Assembly (NCBI GenBank): GCA_964016875.1
Contig: OZ024736.1
Location: forward strand, 4,462,001 to 4,526,000
Direction: 5' to 3'
Length of the DNA: 64,000 nucleotides
Source of the DNA: Fallopia convolvulus
Lineage: Eukaryota; Streptophyta; Magnoliopsida; Caryophyllales; Polygonaceae
A model generated the notes under the pieces. That model was not told the DNA's origin and searched no databases. It saw only the letters and a list, made by a program, of their open reading frames with translations. Below, piece by piece: positions 51,245-62,981 of this stretch. Within the stretch, counting starts at the first letter, position 1, and each line of letters opens with the position of its first letter. The position numbers and the translations under genes are program-made.

Positions 51245-51520
51245 GATATAGTTTGGTTATGCAGAGAGATTCGCTTTGATAAGGGTTTTATGTCCCTCTT
51301 GCGATAGGGTGTTTGCTTTCCATTTTGATAGTTGGGTTCTGGTTCGCATAATCAGAGGTTTGAATGTGTTTTGTGTTACTTTCTCGTTGATGATTGGGCA
51401 CCCCAGATATTTATCAAGAGCGATTGTGTTTGTTATTTGGAGAATTTGCTTTATTTGCTCCTTCGTGTTGTTGTTAGTGTTTTTTGTGACTTGGAATGCA
51501 GATTTGTGAAAGTTGAATTT

Positions 51521-53315
51521 CTAACCAGAAATCTGGCAGTAGTCATCAATAATTTCTTTGATATTTTTGCATGCTTGACTATTAGCTTTTGCGAAAATGA
51601 TGATGTCATCAGCAAAAGCTAAAAATGGAATTTTTGTTCTGTTTCTTGAGATTTGAATCCCGATCCCACTTTTTGGGTTGGTGCTCACCAGATTGAGCTG
51701 TCTTGCCAGAATTTCGGTAGAAAGAATGAATAAATATGGTGATAGGGGGTCCCCTTGTCTAAGGCCCCGTTGAGGATAGAATTGTTTTGTTGGTCCATTG
51801 TTTACTAGGACTGAAAATGATACAGTTTCGACACATTCTCGGATCCAACCAAGGAATTTTTCATGGAAGCCGAACTTATGTAGTATTACGGCTAGAAACT
51901 CCCAACTAACCCGGTCGTAGGATTTTTCCATGTCAAGTTTGACTGCGATCCACCCCTCTCGCCCTTGTTTGTGACGAAAGCAGTGGAAAATCTCATGAGC
52001 GATTAAGGTATTGTCGTGGATACTGCGGTGTTGGATGAAAGCACCTTGCATTGGGTGGATGAGTTTGTTTAAAACGTGTTTTAATCGGTATCTTTGAGAT
52101 TACTTTATATATGGTGTTGCATAGGCTGATCGGCCTATAGTGATTGGTGGAGTTGGGGTTTTCACACTTTGGCAGTAGGGTAATGAATGTGTGGTTAATT
52201 TGTTTTAGGATTTTACCATTGTGAAAGAAGCTTTTGACAGCCTTGATAATATCCGGCCCCACAATGTGCCAATATTTTTTATAGAAACATGCCGGCATTC
52301 CGTCCGGACCGGGGGATTTGTCATCCCCTATGTCGAATAGGGCATTCTTGATTTTAGCATTAGAAACTGGTTTGGTGAGTTCTACGTTGTCGGCATCAGT
52401 TATTTCTTTTTGGACGGTTTTTTTCATGTTTTGGAGTTTACCATGGTTGATTTCAAGGGCTATGAATCGATTTTGGAAATCCCTTTTTATTTCGGTTCTG
52501 ATATTGTCAACCCCATTGATTTGAGTTCCTTCCGTTGTACGGATTTCTTTGATATTTGTTCTATTTCTTCTGCCAGAGGCAATCCGATGGAAATATTTGG
52601 TGTTTTTATCATTTAGTTTTATGTGTGTGTTCTTCTCTCTTTGTTTCCAGTAGGAATTTTGGAAATCCAAAAGGCACGACCGTTTCCTTAACAACCTTTC
52701 TTGTTTTTGTTTTAGTTGCATGTTAGAGTGTTCGATGATTTCTTTTTGCAGATGGATAAGTTCATCGTCAAGTTTCTTGATTTGTTCAAAGATGTTTCCA
52801 AATGTTTGTTTGTTCCACACCTTTGCTTTCGTTTTTAGCATTTGGGTTTTTTTGTTTAGGTTGGACATGTGGGAGCCACCTGCGTTGTGGCGCCATGCTT
52901 GTTTAATGACATTTTGGAAGTCCTTCCTGGAGGTCCACATCATCTCAAATTTGAAAGGTTGTGCTTTGAATTGTGCGCCGGTGGGTAGGTCACAAGATAT
53001 TGGACAGTGATCAAAGGATGAGAATGCGTGGTTTTTTGTTGCAATGGATGGATACCATTGGATGATTTGATTGTTTACAAGTGTGCGGTCCAGTTTTTCA
53101 AGGGTGGTGTTATCAAGGTTTTTTGATTTCCCAAGTGAATTTATTTCCAATGATGGGGATGTCGCACATGTCGCATTCATTTTTGAATTGATGAGCCGTT
53201 CGAATCGGGTTTGGGAAGGGATGGCGCCCCCTTGTTTCTCATATGGGTGTTGAATTTCGTTTAGGTCCCCCATTAGTAGACATGGCAGGTTACAGTTTTG
53301 GATGAAGTCCTTCAA
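51521..53315 (-). pseudogene. LINE 2 ORF2: endonuclease end and reverse transcriptase
   Basis: Two frames. The longer (440 codons, from 53,315) has CLLMGDLNEIQHPYEKQGGA, FSSFDHCPISCDL (endonuclease His), YFHRIASGRRNR, DKSPGPDGMPACFYKKYW and FITLLPKCENPNSTNHYRP. The next (from 52,051) has MQGAFIQHRSIHDNTLIAHE, VKLDMEKSYDRVSWEFL, RGLRQGDPLSPYLF and FLAFADDIIIFAKA. Catalytic Asp residues are present. A frameshift near 52,070 and a stop near 51,520 inactivate it. Confidence 0.88.
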
Positions 53316-53420
53316 TTTCGTCCAGAACTGGTCTTTCTCTTGCGCCCTTGGCGGCGCATAAGCAAATATTAGGATCAGTTCCCTATGGTTTTCGAGGTCC
53401 GCATAGTAGAAGCCAATAAA

Positions 53421-53795
53421 TCAGTTATCTTTATGGATGGTTTTGATGGTTTCGTTAGCAAGTGACGTGCCCTTCCAAAGGACGCAAATTCCACCTGACA
53501 ACCCATTGGCCGGGATGAATTCAATCGAGTCAAAACTTGCTTTTTGCCATTGATTACAATCGGGTGGTTCTTGGGTTTTTGTTTCCATAAGAGCAATGAG
53601 GTTTATTTGTTCAAGGCGGCAAAACGCGTTCACTTCGGTCCAAAAAGATCTGCGTTTAGTGCCCCTACAGTTCCATGTGCTGATTTTCATAGGCGACCAG
53701 TCTTGTTGTGACTTTTGGCCTCTGTAGGATGGGTGATCATCCAATGTTTTTGTACATTCTTGTTTCTTGGTGTTGTATTTTTGACATGAAGACAA
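53421..53795 (-). pseudogene. LINE 2 ORF2: endonuclease N-terminus
   Basis: MKISTWNCRGTKRRSFWTEV, IALMETKTQE (catalytic Glu) and GLSGGICVLWKGTS mark the start of the endonuclease. The usual downstream segment is in another frame after a stop at 53,421. The true start is likely the ATG of MKIST (53,690) rather than the earlier ATG at 53,795. Confidence 0.85.
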
Positions 53796-54587
53796 TTGGT
53801 GTCCATATATTGTGTAATTTGTTTAATTTCAATTTTTTTGTAGTGGGTTTGTTATGTGAATTAGCGATAGACGCTAAGCTTTTAGGTTTGAGGATAACAT
53901 AGTTGGAATTTAGGTCGATCATCCCATAGGTAGAGGTTTTATCCTTGGTTTTTTCGTTAAGTGATTTTGTATTATAGGCGGTTAAGCCAAGTATGGCAGA
54001 TAAAGTGTACATAGCCGGGAACCACCCGGGGTGTCGGTATATTTGAAACTATCGAGCATTCTGGTTGTTTTACTAAAGTAGCCACCATTTGTAAGGTAAA
54101 TTTGATACATAGTGGGTCGAGTTTTTCGACAATTTTTGCCTTTGTAGGCCACAGGGGGTTTCCCTTCAGTTTTCTGGCTGTTAAGCATACTTGTTGATTT
54201 AACAATACACAAATTAAAACATTTTTGGTAGGAAGCAACAAGGTTGTCAGAGTCGGTTGATGATTCCCTATGCACCCATTCTAAACGTAAACAAGAGATT
54301 TTAATCAGGATGGACATACACATGGTTAAAAGCATCAACATGGAGTTGTTAATGTCGCAAGAAGTATCACAATCAAGTATGGTGCTGTTAAGCAATTTGG
54401 CTTTTATGTTGCCACCAGAGAAGGTATTTTGATGGAGATTATACAGTGGGCTTTGACTGACTGTATTCAGTCTTCTCATGTTAATTCTTGTTATTATACA
54501 CAGAAAAGCAATGTGATTGTAAGGCACAATATTCAGCATTTGCATATAGTACAGAAAGTAAAAGTGCTTAGCCTTAGCAACAGGCAT
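53796..54587 (-). other. LINE 2 5' region, proximal part
   Basis: This part of the LINE lies before ORF2. A 201-codon frame (53,982-54,587) with no known domain spans much of it. No DUF4283 or zinc knuckle found. It may be ORF1 remnant or leader. Confidence 0.45.
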
Positions 54588-55418
54588 TCAAGCTAAATGA
54601 TTTTTATTCAGATGAAGTGCTGAAAGGCCGGCTAAAACAAACCAACCACTCAGCATAGTCACAGAGTTTGATCTGGCTGAATTTTGTTTATCAATAATTA
54701 CATGGTTAATGTCGCTTGCATCGCAAGTAGGCCCAGACCTACTCAAGACTTCATGAACTCCGAAACGTTCACGAAAAGGTTGGTTGAATATCCAGTGGCT
54801 CCTTTGCAACCATAAAGACACAAGGAAGGGTTGAAAGAAGACGGATAAAAGGAATTGGATCTGGACATCAAAAGAGGCGTAAGAATGGCAATAGAAAAAT
54901 ATCACCATTAAAAGAGTACGAGCAGTAGAAATTGAGGAGGGAGATGGATGAAGCCTGGGACCAGCAAGAAGGATGCGGCCGCCGGGGATACCCGCACCAC
55001 AAACCCACATCCACCACCACCAGAAGCCGATAGCCCCACCACCACCAGTCGCCACCGGAAGGCACCGTGGGACCAACGAACTCCAAAGCGATGACAGAGG
55101 GAGAGTAGAATTTTGCTGCTCAAGGACCAATTCGCCATGAAGTGGCGATGTCCTAATGCCCGGATCGTGAACTCGCCATGGGCGCCATGGAAACATAGTC
55201 GTTTCTTTAGGATTTTGATTTAATAATTGGTGATGTGAGAGCACCAAAGCGCCTCTTGTGCATTGCTTCGTATGGGCCCACCATTGATGGAACGGTAGGC
55301 CTGTCATGTGGCAACCAGGGCGGACTTCAAGGCAGCACCGCCTGGAACTGCGCCGGAATAAGTAAAGCGGAACCGTTCGCTTAGCGGATCCAATGGACGT
55401 TTTCGATTTCAGACGCAT
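54588..55418 (-). CDS. LINE 2 upstream frame, 276 codons, unknown
   Basis: The frame starts MRLKSKTSIGSAKRTVPLYL about 220 bases inside the LINE's 5' end. It has a Gly/Trp-rich part (VATGGGGAIGFWWWWMWVCG), then a hydrophobic stretch FDVQIQFLLSVFFQPFLVSL. It shares no obvious sequence with the frames in the same position of the other LINE, apart from a hydrophobic C-terminal half. Not recognised. Coding status is doubtful. Confidence 0.35.
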   Translation of the reverse strand: MRLKSKTSIGSAKRTVPLYLFRRSSRRCCLEVRPGCHMTGLPFHQWWAHTKQCTRGALVLSHHQLLNQNPKETTMFPWRPWRVHDPGIRTSPLHGELVLEQQNSTLPLSSLWSSLVPRCLPVATGGGGAIGFWWWWMWVCGAGIPGGRILLAGPRLHPSPSSISTARTLLMVIFFYCHSYASFDVQIQFLLSVFFQPFLVSLWLQRSHWIFNQPFRERFGVHEVLSRSGPTCDASDINHVIIDKQNSARSNSVTMLSGWFVLAGLSALHLNKNHLA

Positions 55419-55652
55419 CAGGTTGGGCCGTCGAGCGTCCGGGAGTCATTGACACACCCGACGAAATTTTTTATCCCGGCAACGGGTCATTATCGGCTCA
55501 GTCAAAAGTGAGGCGTTGAGGGAGGGGTCGATATCTGAGTATTCCATGCTTTTCAGGCAACCGGAGGCGGATTGGGTGCTCACATGCTCGATGGAGGAGA
55601 TAGGGTTCATGTGCGGCGGGTATTCCCCTGCTAGGGTGATGACCATTTCTTA

Positions 55653-56036
55653 AACATAATGTATGGGGTGACCTATTATATAATATTTTCTCTGTTTAAA
55701 TATACATGATATTTTAAGATTTGTCTTAAAAAATAATAAATCATGTGATTTGACTTTAATACCATTAATCTTGTTGGAATTTTTTATTTTCTATCATATA
55801 TTTACGTAATTATTTTGAATTAATGAGGATAATATCAGAAAAAAGTGTGATAAAATATGTCAAATAACAAGTATTGTTAAAAAAAAAAAAAAATGAGGCT
55901 AAAACGATATGTGTTTTCGACCAGATGGAGTATGAGGTATGAAGAAATGTTAAAAGGTTTCAGATTCTTAACTTAAGTGAAAAACCAAGTTGCGTTATTT
56001 TTTTTACATTTGATCAAGCTAGTCCGGCACAAACCG
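55653..56036. other. Intergenic sequence, nothing recognised
   Basis: AT-rich region with a poly-A run at 55,879-55,893. No gene or repeat recognised. Confidence 0.5.
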
Positions 56037-56503
56037 ATTTTCCAGATTAGTGATACCTACCGATTGGATCACGATTCTAGGATCTTAATACCAGATGTTC
56101 GACTCTGATCAAGGAAAAATAATTACATATGCCTAATGCCCTAAAAATCTGAGCCAAAAAAAGGTGTCAACCTAAATTGAATTTGAATAATTTAGTAAGC
56201 TTAAGAAAAGTTGATTGACCTCGGCCATGTTACTTTTGTCGATTGAATTCACATAAAATAAGAAAATTAAATCTTTTACTCCCTAAATATACCCAGTTCA
56301 GATCATCTCCAACCAAACGTGTGGCAAATGCTGCTCCACCAGTAAAAGCTCACACGTGTTAATTTTTTAGTTATTTTAAAATTCAATTAAATTATGTGAA
56401 TTAAACAAGAAAGGATAGTTTTTTTTATGAGAAACAAAAAGGTTAATTAATTTATTTTCTATCTCGTTCAAAATGCAGTTTTCGCTTCTTCTCCTTATAC
56501 AGT

Positions 56504-56977
56504 AACTAGTTGAATCCCCGTGATACTCACGGGATAATTTTACTAAAGATTATAAAAAATTATGATATTAATATAAGATTTTAAACACTTGTATATAATA
56601 TCGTAATAAAATTATGTAATTTGTAAAAAAAATCTTTAAGATTGTGCCCCATATTTTATCAACATATAGATAAAAAAATTATATGTTTGGATTTCAAATC
56701 TTGTTACAAGATAAAAAAGATATACAAAATTTATGTATATAAAAATTATATAAATATGTTATCTATTGTAGTAAACTAATACATAATCCATAGATAGAAA
56801 ATTATATACATAAAAAATTATTTAAACATGTTATCTATTTAGTATATATAGCAAGAATACTATAAATTGTTACAAAATTTATTAAAATATAACTTCACAT
56901 TAATTTATTCAAAAATGCTACGTGGCGCAAATTTTACAACATACTTGGGTTCTGCTTTATAATGTATTAGGGTAGAT
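56504..56977. mobile_element. Small non-coding element 1 (CCCGTGA hairpin type)
   Basis: It starts AACTAGTTGAATCCCCGTG and contains the hairpin CCCGTGA-TAC-TCACGGG (56,517-56,533). It ends CTTGGGTTCTGCTTTATAAT followed by GTATTAGGGTAGAT. Its tail (ACGTGGCGCAAATTTT..CTTGGGTTCTRCTTTA) is shared with 58,034-58,502. Non-coding, AT-rich. Class not assigned: it might be a MITE or Helitron derivative. Confidence 0.5.
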
Positions 56978-57141
56978 ATAGATCTTTTTCACCAAAACAA
57001 GATCTTTAGGATTTTAAGCTTTTATCGATTGGAACATACTTCTCCGGCCAACTTACCGATCTTTTATCGTCTCGCTCAGTACACTAGATATTAATTTCAA
57101 TACTGGATTTGTTGGACGAATGCAAAATATCACGCACATAC

Positions 57142-57785
57142 TAGAGAAATTTTGGTCGCGTTTCGGGTCAATTTCGGTCGGGTTATTCGGTTTTCGGTCT
57201 AATTTGATTTCGGATAAGTCCGGTTTGGGGTTTAGTTAGATTTCGGATTAAGTCGGGTTTAGTTAGATTTCGTATTGAGTCGGTTTTTGGGTGAGTCGAG
57301 TTTCGGGTTTTTCGGATATTGGGTGAATCGGATTTCGACTTTGGCCTAATTTCGAGTTAAACTGATTTCGAGTAAGTCGGATTTTGATTCTAACCATATC
57401 GAATGATTAATTTTTGTAATTTAACTACTATAGGGTCTAAATATTTAATGTAACATTTAAATTAACAACATAATTATAATAAATATTCATTATTATTAAT
57501 ATTTTAATACACAAAGTAATTTTCGGATGGTTTCGGGTCGGGTAACTTCGGATTTTCTGATGACTTCAGGTCGGGTAGCATCGGATATCGGGTCACATCA
57601 GGCTAGTCTATTCAGGTATAATCGGTTTTGGGTTAATCTCTGGTTCGGATTTTTTTCGAATTCGGGTCAAATCAGTTCAGTTCAAATATGTCTCGTGTAT
57701 AAAACTATTTTTTTTCTTGGATCGGATAGGATTCTGAGTCGGACGGATCGGATGATTTCTCGAATCAGATCAAATTTTGACAGCC
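57142..57785. mobile_element. hAT-like MITE remnant (TCGG-rich)
   Basis: Runs of GGGTCAATTTCGG, TTCGGGT and GGATCGG make up the arms. The right end reads CTAGGCTGTCAAAATTTG on the reverse strand, the same TAG..CTGTCAAA type as the hAT MITEs at 7,285 and 29,950. The left end and target duplication are unclear. Confidence 0.5.
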
Positions 57786-58033
57786 TAGAAAAAACCTTAG
57801 TCCAACAAAACAAAACAAAACAATGAGCCAAGTGATAAAACAGTTAGAATATTTCAGCATACACAATTTAAGCAAAAAAAAAGGTCAAATTCACGAAAAA
57901 ACATTGTAAACACAATGTAATATAATTAATGAAATGAAATAGTGCGCTAATTAATTGATAGTTGACAGAAATTTTGGGGAAAAATCTAACCGGAGAGACG
58001 ATGAAGGATCGGTCGGCCGCAGAAGTACGTTAA

Positions 58034-58502
58034 AACTAGTGTTAGACCCGAACTATGTATATGTTATGATAGATTTAAATATTTTTATTAGTTTTTCAAT
58101 AATTTTTAATACTAAAAATAATTGTGAAATGTAAATGGTTGGAAAATTCTCGCTCATTCCTTAACGAAAGTTTTTAGGGATATAAAGCAAGACAATGAAG
58201 AAGAAGAATAGAGGATATAGGTTTTTAGATTTTTTCACTGGCAACTTCTATAAATTTAATGGAGATATATTGCTATGAAGATGGAGAATGTAAAAGTGGA
58301 GAGTTATTAAGGTTTTATAGAAAGCCATGAAAATTAATTAGAAGTTATAGCGGTTTTATAGAAAGTGGGATTAGTGGGATAATGGATAATTTTTTAATAA
58401 AATTTATTAAAGTAATTGTAATTTTAATCCACTCAGATGGTGACACGTGGTTAAAATTTTTCTAAAGACTTGGGTTCTACTTTACATTTGTACTAGGTAG
58501 AT
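58034..58502. mobile_element. Small non-coding element 2, relative of 56,504-56,977
   Basis: It starts AACTAGTGTTAGACCCG and ends ACACGTGGTTAAAATTTT, then CTTGGGTTCTACTTTACATT and TACTAGGTAGAT. Both ends resemble element 1. Non-coding. Confidence 0.5.
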
Positions 58503-58885
58503 GTGCAATATTTGATAGAATTATTAATTATCTTTATTTTTCCGATAAAAAACTATCATTTATTGTTTAATTTACGTAACTTAATCGAATTTTAAAATAA
58601 CTAAAAAATTAATACATGTGAGCTTTCTACTGGTGGAGCAGCATTTGTCACACGTGTCGTAGCAGTCGATACGGACGGAAATATACTCCCTTTCATACTC
58701 CCTTACGACGTAATTGAGCGATGACTTTCCAAATTACATTAAAAAAAAACTTAAATATTTATAAAATATTAAAAAATATCTTCTAACCAATTAAAACAAG
58801 AAATATAGGAGGGAGTATGATTAAAAAGTAGAAAAATCGGATCGTAAAATAAGCGCTAAGGATCACTAATCTGGAAATTATCTTC

Positions 58886-60115
58886 TTTATGACAAAACAC
58901 TGGCGGTAATAATTGAAAACCCACACCCAAATTACCCCGCCCCCACGTTTGTATAATCTATAAACGCCCCACATTTCATCTTTTTACTGCTCAGAGAATT
59001 AGGACAATAATAAATGATCAACCAAGTATACGACAGCCATTTATATCAGTTTCTTTGGTCCCCTGTCTCCTCTTCTTTACCCTTCTTTTCTTTATCTTCT
59101 TCTTCCTCTCTATCTTTTACACTGATCCACTGATCCCTACCTGTACTACTGCCCCTAATGCATTTACTTTGTCCACATGAAAATTTTACATAAATACGTA
59201 AAGGAGACCACTTTCGGTTTTACCACATTAACATAGACAGGAAGATTAAGTACGCACGTACTATTTCTATTGAACTAATACTTATTTGTATAGCTTATAT
59301 TTATAAAATACATAAAAATCAAACAAAATTATATGATGATTCAAGACCTCTTTTGGATCTATGCGACGCACCCTCCTAATATGATCAGTGTAAAGATGCC
59401 CCCATCTTAATTCTTAACCTCCCAGATTGCGATATAGAGAGGCTATATTGGGCCAATGTTGATATTGTATTCTATTGGAAAGTCCATATTATAAGAAATT
59501 AACCACAAATTGTCTTGAAAAGTGTTTCTCAGGATGCTTTGATGATGACAACTTCAAAGTGTCTAATGTGGTACCGGTGTTTAGCTTAATTTTGAGATTA
59601 TGCAACAAAGAAAATATCCCAAGACAACTACACAAATGCAACGCACTGTATCTCCATCTAGGGTTGCATAATGATGACAATTTTGAAGACAGCTTCGAAT
59701 GTGCTACACAAAGAATATGACGGCCCCAAGCCATTTATCTAGATGCATTTTATACTAGAGTTTAAGTTGTAAAAGGTACTATAGCATATTGTCCTTAGAG
59801 AGATCGTGTATATATTCACTTTGTTTTTTTTTTGGTCGAAATATATTCACTTTGTTTAGGGCAAGTGTTTTTTTAATGCATTACAAATGCTCTAAAAAAG
59901 TTTGAGAGAGCATTACCATCAGGGAGTGATACGTAGTTACATCAATGTTTTTATTTTTTAGTACAAGTTCAAGAATTTCAAAAAAAAATATGCAAAATAA
60001 GTTGTTATAAGGCTTCGCCAAAGGCAAATTTAAACTGAATGGGAATTTGTTGATGTTGGGTTTAAACTTAGTTTAAGATTCTGCCATAAATGTATTTTTA
60101 TAGTAAATGAAAGTG
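58886..60115. other. Intergenic sequence with pyrimidine-rich tract
   Basis: A CT-rich stretch lies at about 59,050-59,125. An 81-codon open frame at 59,475-59,720 (and its opposite-strand mirror) has no recognisable domain. I see no gene. Confidence 0.45.
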
Positions 60116-60500
60116 TGTTAGTAATGTCAAGTATAATTGTTAGAAAAATGCAGAAAGTAAGGTTCTATTATTAAGTTCAAGTTGTTGTTATATGCAGTAT
60201 GTTAGTATAAGTATGTTAGGATAGACTTTCTGTATTAGAAGGTAATTAATATAGTTAGTAGAAGTCTTGAAATTCAAGACATAAGGCAGTTAGTTAAGCT
60301 GTCGGTTGTGGTAGTTAATAAATTGCCCTAGAAGTTAGTTATGTGATAGTTAGTTGTGTGAATATATAAGTGTCGTGTACAGAAGTCTGTTGCTATCTCT
60401 GTTGCACAGAAAAAGCTCAATACAAAGAAAACGTGTTGAACATCTATCTCTTTGTATGAATTATTCTTTCTCTGTTTTGTGTATAAATTCAGTAAGAAAT
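60116..60500 (+). repeat. Possible copia solo LTR
   Basis: It starts TGTTAG and contains GTGAATATATAAGTGTCG (promoter-like) and a GCACAGAAAAAGCTC leader, an arrangement seen in copia LTRs. Neither a CA end with duplication nor a primer site was resolved. Tentative. Confidence 0.35.
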
Positions 60501-60659
60501 AGGCATTAGTTTCTTCAGTTAATATACATTTTTTGGTCGAATCAGTTAATATACATTTTGGCTTAGCCTCGTTGGATTCTTTGGAAACACTTTCTCGACT
60601 ATTTGATGTATGGGTGTATACATCTCGATACCTCAAATCCCGCCCGTGTAGGAAGCACT

Positions 60660-61269
60660 TGTACGTAGCTAGCTAGATTGTTGTATACGTTTTGCCTCAA
60701 ACAAATATGGTAGAGACGTGTATAGAGAGGTTTATAAACTTAAAATCTGTATTCAGATGGATAAATTCACAAGTTTTGAATGGATTCATATTTTGGCAAA
60801 CGAAAAGAGAAAATTAAGCCTCTCTTTGCTTTTACAGTTTCATGCAGAGAGGGTGTGTTGTGCCCATGGCATGGCGCTCCACATGGATCCCTGAAAAAGG
60901 CAACCACCGCTTTGTATATTCCAACCTAGATCCCAATCCATCTCACTCACTACTCATTACACTTTTAATTTTCACTTTTGGGGTAAAAAGCTACACCTCC
61001 CAAATTATTTACTACGGATCGGAGTACTACTATTATAGTACTTTATAACGTACCCATTTCATTCTAGTAATCATTACTACTGTGCTGGACGTGAAATTGA
61101 GGAACAAGAGAATGTCAAATGGTAAAAAGCAATTCAAAATCACATGGCTACGATCAGTTCCCGATCTTCTCCGATCCACGTGTCCTTCACTTGCACGGCA
61201 TGCCTACATTACTTGATATGGGTGATCAGCTTAGTTAATTTTCTACACTATACACCTCTACAATAGATA
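60660..61269. other. Intergenic sequence, nothing recognised
   Basis: No supported gene, LTR or inverted repeat. Confidence 0.5.
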
Positions 61270-61939
61270 TAGGGGTGTAAAACCGAAATCGAAAAACCGA
61301 ACCGAAAAACCGAAAAACCGATTATTTTTTTGGTTAATCAAAACGACTTTTTTTGAATTTTCGATTTGCTTAACAGAACCGAAAATATAACGGTTAATCA
61401 AAAAATCGAAAATATATTAATATTTTATTCAAATATTACTATATTAGTTATCTTTGATTTATTTAGTGGCCAAACTCTATGATCTTCAAGGTGTTAATGT
61501 AGTTTGAGTCTTTCCTTCTTCAATTTTAACAATTTACACACTATTTTTCCACGTCACATTGATAAAATAGTTGCTTATTAAATTTGATAGGATAAAAATT
61601 AATACACACAATATTTGATTCCACACAATATAGTATATACTCTCGATATTTGTTTACAACAACCAAAACAATATAATATAAGTACATATTTAAAATAAAA
61701 GTCTTGTTTGATCACTTTTTTTATTCAAATTTTATTATTCTAGTCTTAATTATTTAAGGTAAAATTACATAAACGGTTATCGGTTAACCGAGAAAACCGA
61801 ACCGAAAAATTGGTTAACCGAACTACGGTTAACCGAGATTCACGGTTCGGTTTCGGTTCATGATTTTAACTAACCGAAATCATGGTTAACCGAACTTTGG
61901 TTAACCGAAATCACTGTTAACCGGGTTTGGACACCCCTA
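61270..61939. mobile_element. MITE (hAT-like), CCGAAAA/GGTTAACCG-rich arms
   Basis: Terminal repeats TAGGGGTGTAAAACCG and (reverse strand) TAGGGGTGTCCAAACC, 670 bp in all. The arms are made of AACCGAAAAACCG and GGTTAACCGA words and the core is AT-rich. The 8-bp duplication is not visible. Non-coding. Confidence 0.7.
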
Positions 61940-62408
61940 CTGTACCCTATCTATATATATTATGTCTCTAATATATATAGAGGGGAGTTCTAGTGAGAAT
62001 AAAGCTTGTAATGAGAAATGAGAACAGATAATAGTCATTGGATTAAAAGAGAGAAAAAGATGATTTATTAACACAATGGCACAGAGTGTAATTTAGAAGA
62101 AAAAAATTAGATTTTTCCAAAAATACCCTTCCTTCTTCTTCTCCCTTTCAAACAACCCTAGGAAGGAACATTGAGAGAATCAAACAAACGACGTATCTTC
62201 TCCGCCTCGCCAAAGTCTACAATTCTTCTCCAAATTTGATCGGTTTGAACTCGTACTTCTCAATTGATTTTTATTTATACAAAATTCGATCAAATTAAAC
62301 TTGTATCTTCTCTGCCTCGTCAAGTTCATTCGACTGATTTGTTTATTCGATCAAATTAATCTTTAAAGAAGTACTTTGGCGAGGCGGACCGACATCGAAT
62401 TGATAAAT
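61940..62408. other. Possible MULE end and leader
   Basis: GGGGAGTTCTAGTGAGAATA at 61,981-62,002 followed by AATGAGAAATGAGAACAG resembles the GAGAAC-type ends of plant MULEs. The sequence then has CGCCTCGCC words at 62,200 and 62,305. If this is a left terminal repeat, its partner would lie beyond the window. Confidence 0.4.
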
Positions 62409-62859
62409 TGCGATACCCAACTCCATGCTTGAGCTGATCAACAACGATCTTGATTTCACTTCCTCATGGGTGGATGCCAATGTCACCGGCTACTTTTACA
62501 ATTGCGGTGTAAACATTAAGTTCAGTATACATGTTTTTTATTACACCATTATATTTTTGATTTTTCTTGATTCCTTGCACATAATCTGTTCGATAAAAGC
62601 TCCCTTTGACAATTTCTACTTGCTTTTATTTTTGTTTTTTTACATGTACGTAGCAGTGGGTAATGAACCATTATTGAAGGCCTACAATGGAACTTATCTC
62701 AAGTACATTCTTCCAGCTCTACAAAACATCCAGAAAGCTCTTAATCATGTTGGCCATGGTGACAAAATCAAAGCCACAATCCCTTTCAATGCAGACATAT
62801 ACTACTCTCCTTCCCCAAATCATGTCCCATCAACAAGTGAGAAAAGCATGTTGGTATGA
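62409..62859 (+). pseudogene. Fragment of GH17 glucan endo-1,3-beta-glucosidase gene
   Basis: Exon-like part 1 (to 62,524) reads AIPNSMLELINNDLDFTSSW, VDANVTGYFYNCGVNIKF. A GT-AG intron at 62,525-62,653 follows, then VGNEPLLKAYNGTYLKYILP, ALQNIQKALNHVGHGDKIKA and TIPFNADIYYSPSPN. This is the centre of glycosyl hydrolase family 17. The catalytic proton donor is the Glu of VGNEP. The N-terminal barrel, nucleophile Glu region and C-terminal parts are missing. It breaks off at a stop at 62,859. A gene fragment with its intron inside transposon-like sequence fits DNA-level capture (Pack-MULE style). That is inference. Confidence 0.8.
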
Positions 62860-62981
62860 TGAACATTTTAATTTCCATTAAGGAAATCATGTTGGTATGA
62901 TGTACTTTGTAGGTTAGAATAGAAAAATGACATTGTTTGCATATGATATGGTGTTTGTGTAAAATCATATATCACTTTAAA

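Larger units (their letters stand above)
49515..55639 (-). mobile_element. Full-length LINE (plant L1 type), 6.1 kb
   Basis: TGACCATTTCTTA flanks it at 49,502-49,514 and 55,640-55,652, a perfect 13-base target duplication. The T-rich start at 49,515 is the minus-strand poly-A. Domain order on the minus strand is endonuclease (53,421-53,700), reverse transcriptase (about 51,250-52,400), zf-RVT (50,142-50,612) and RNase H (49,619-50,020). About 1.85 kb lies upstream of ORF2. It resembles 22,509-28,863 in domain spacing and in many RT words (GKILKQINHTFI, KSFFHNGKIL), so both belong to one family. Confidence 0.92.
56037..58878. mobile_element. Long inverted-repeat element, about 2.8 kb
   Basis: A 92-base block at 56,317-56,408 (ACGTGTGGCAAATGCTGC...) recurs inverted at 58,563-58,655 with about eight differences. 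Further out, CCAGATTAGTGAT at 56,042-56,054 recurs inverted at about 58,862-58,874. The arms therefore reach roughly 370 and 315 bases, the middle parts weakly matched. Nothing coding is seen inside. Smaller elements are nested in it. It could be a foldback or MULE-type non-autonomous element. No target duplication found. Confidence 0.65.

Noticed and set aside
59475..59734. 81-codon frames on both strands
   Set aside because: Mirror images of each other without a domain. One cannot tell which, if either, is real.
61270..61939. Satellite or telomere-like repeat
   Set aside because: The CCGAAAAACCG words are confined between inverted TAGGGGTGT ends, which makes it a MITE.
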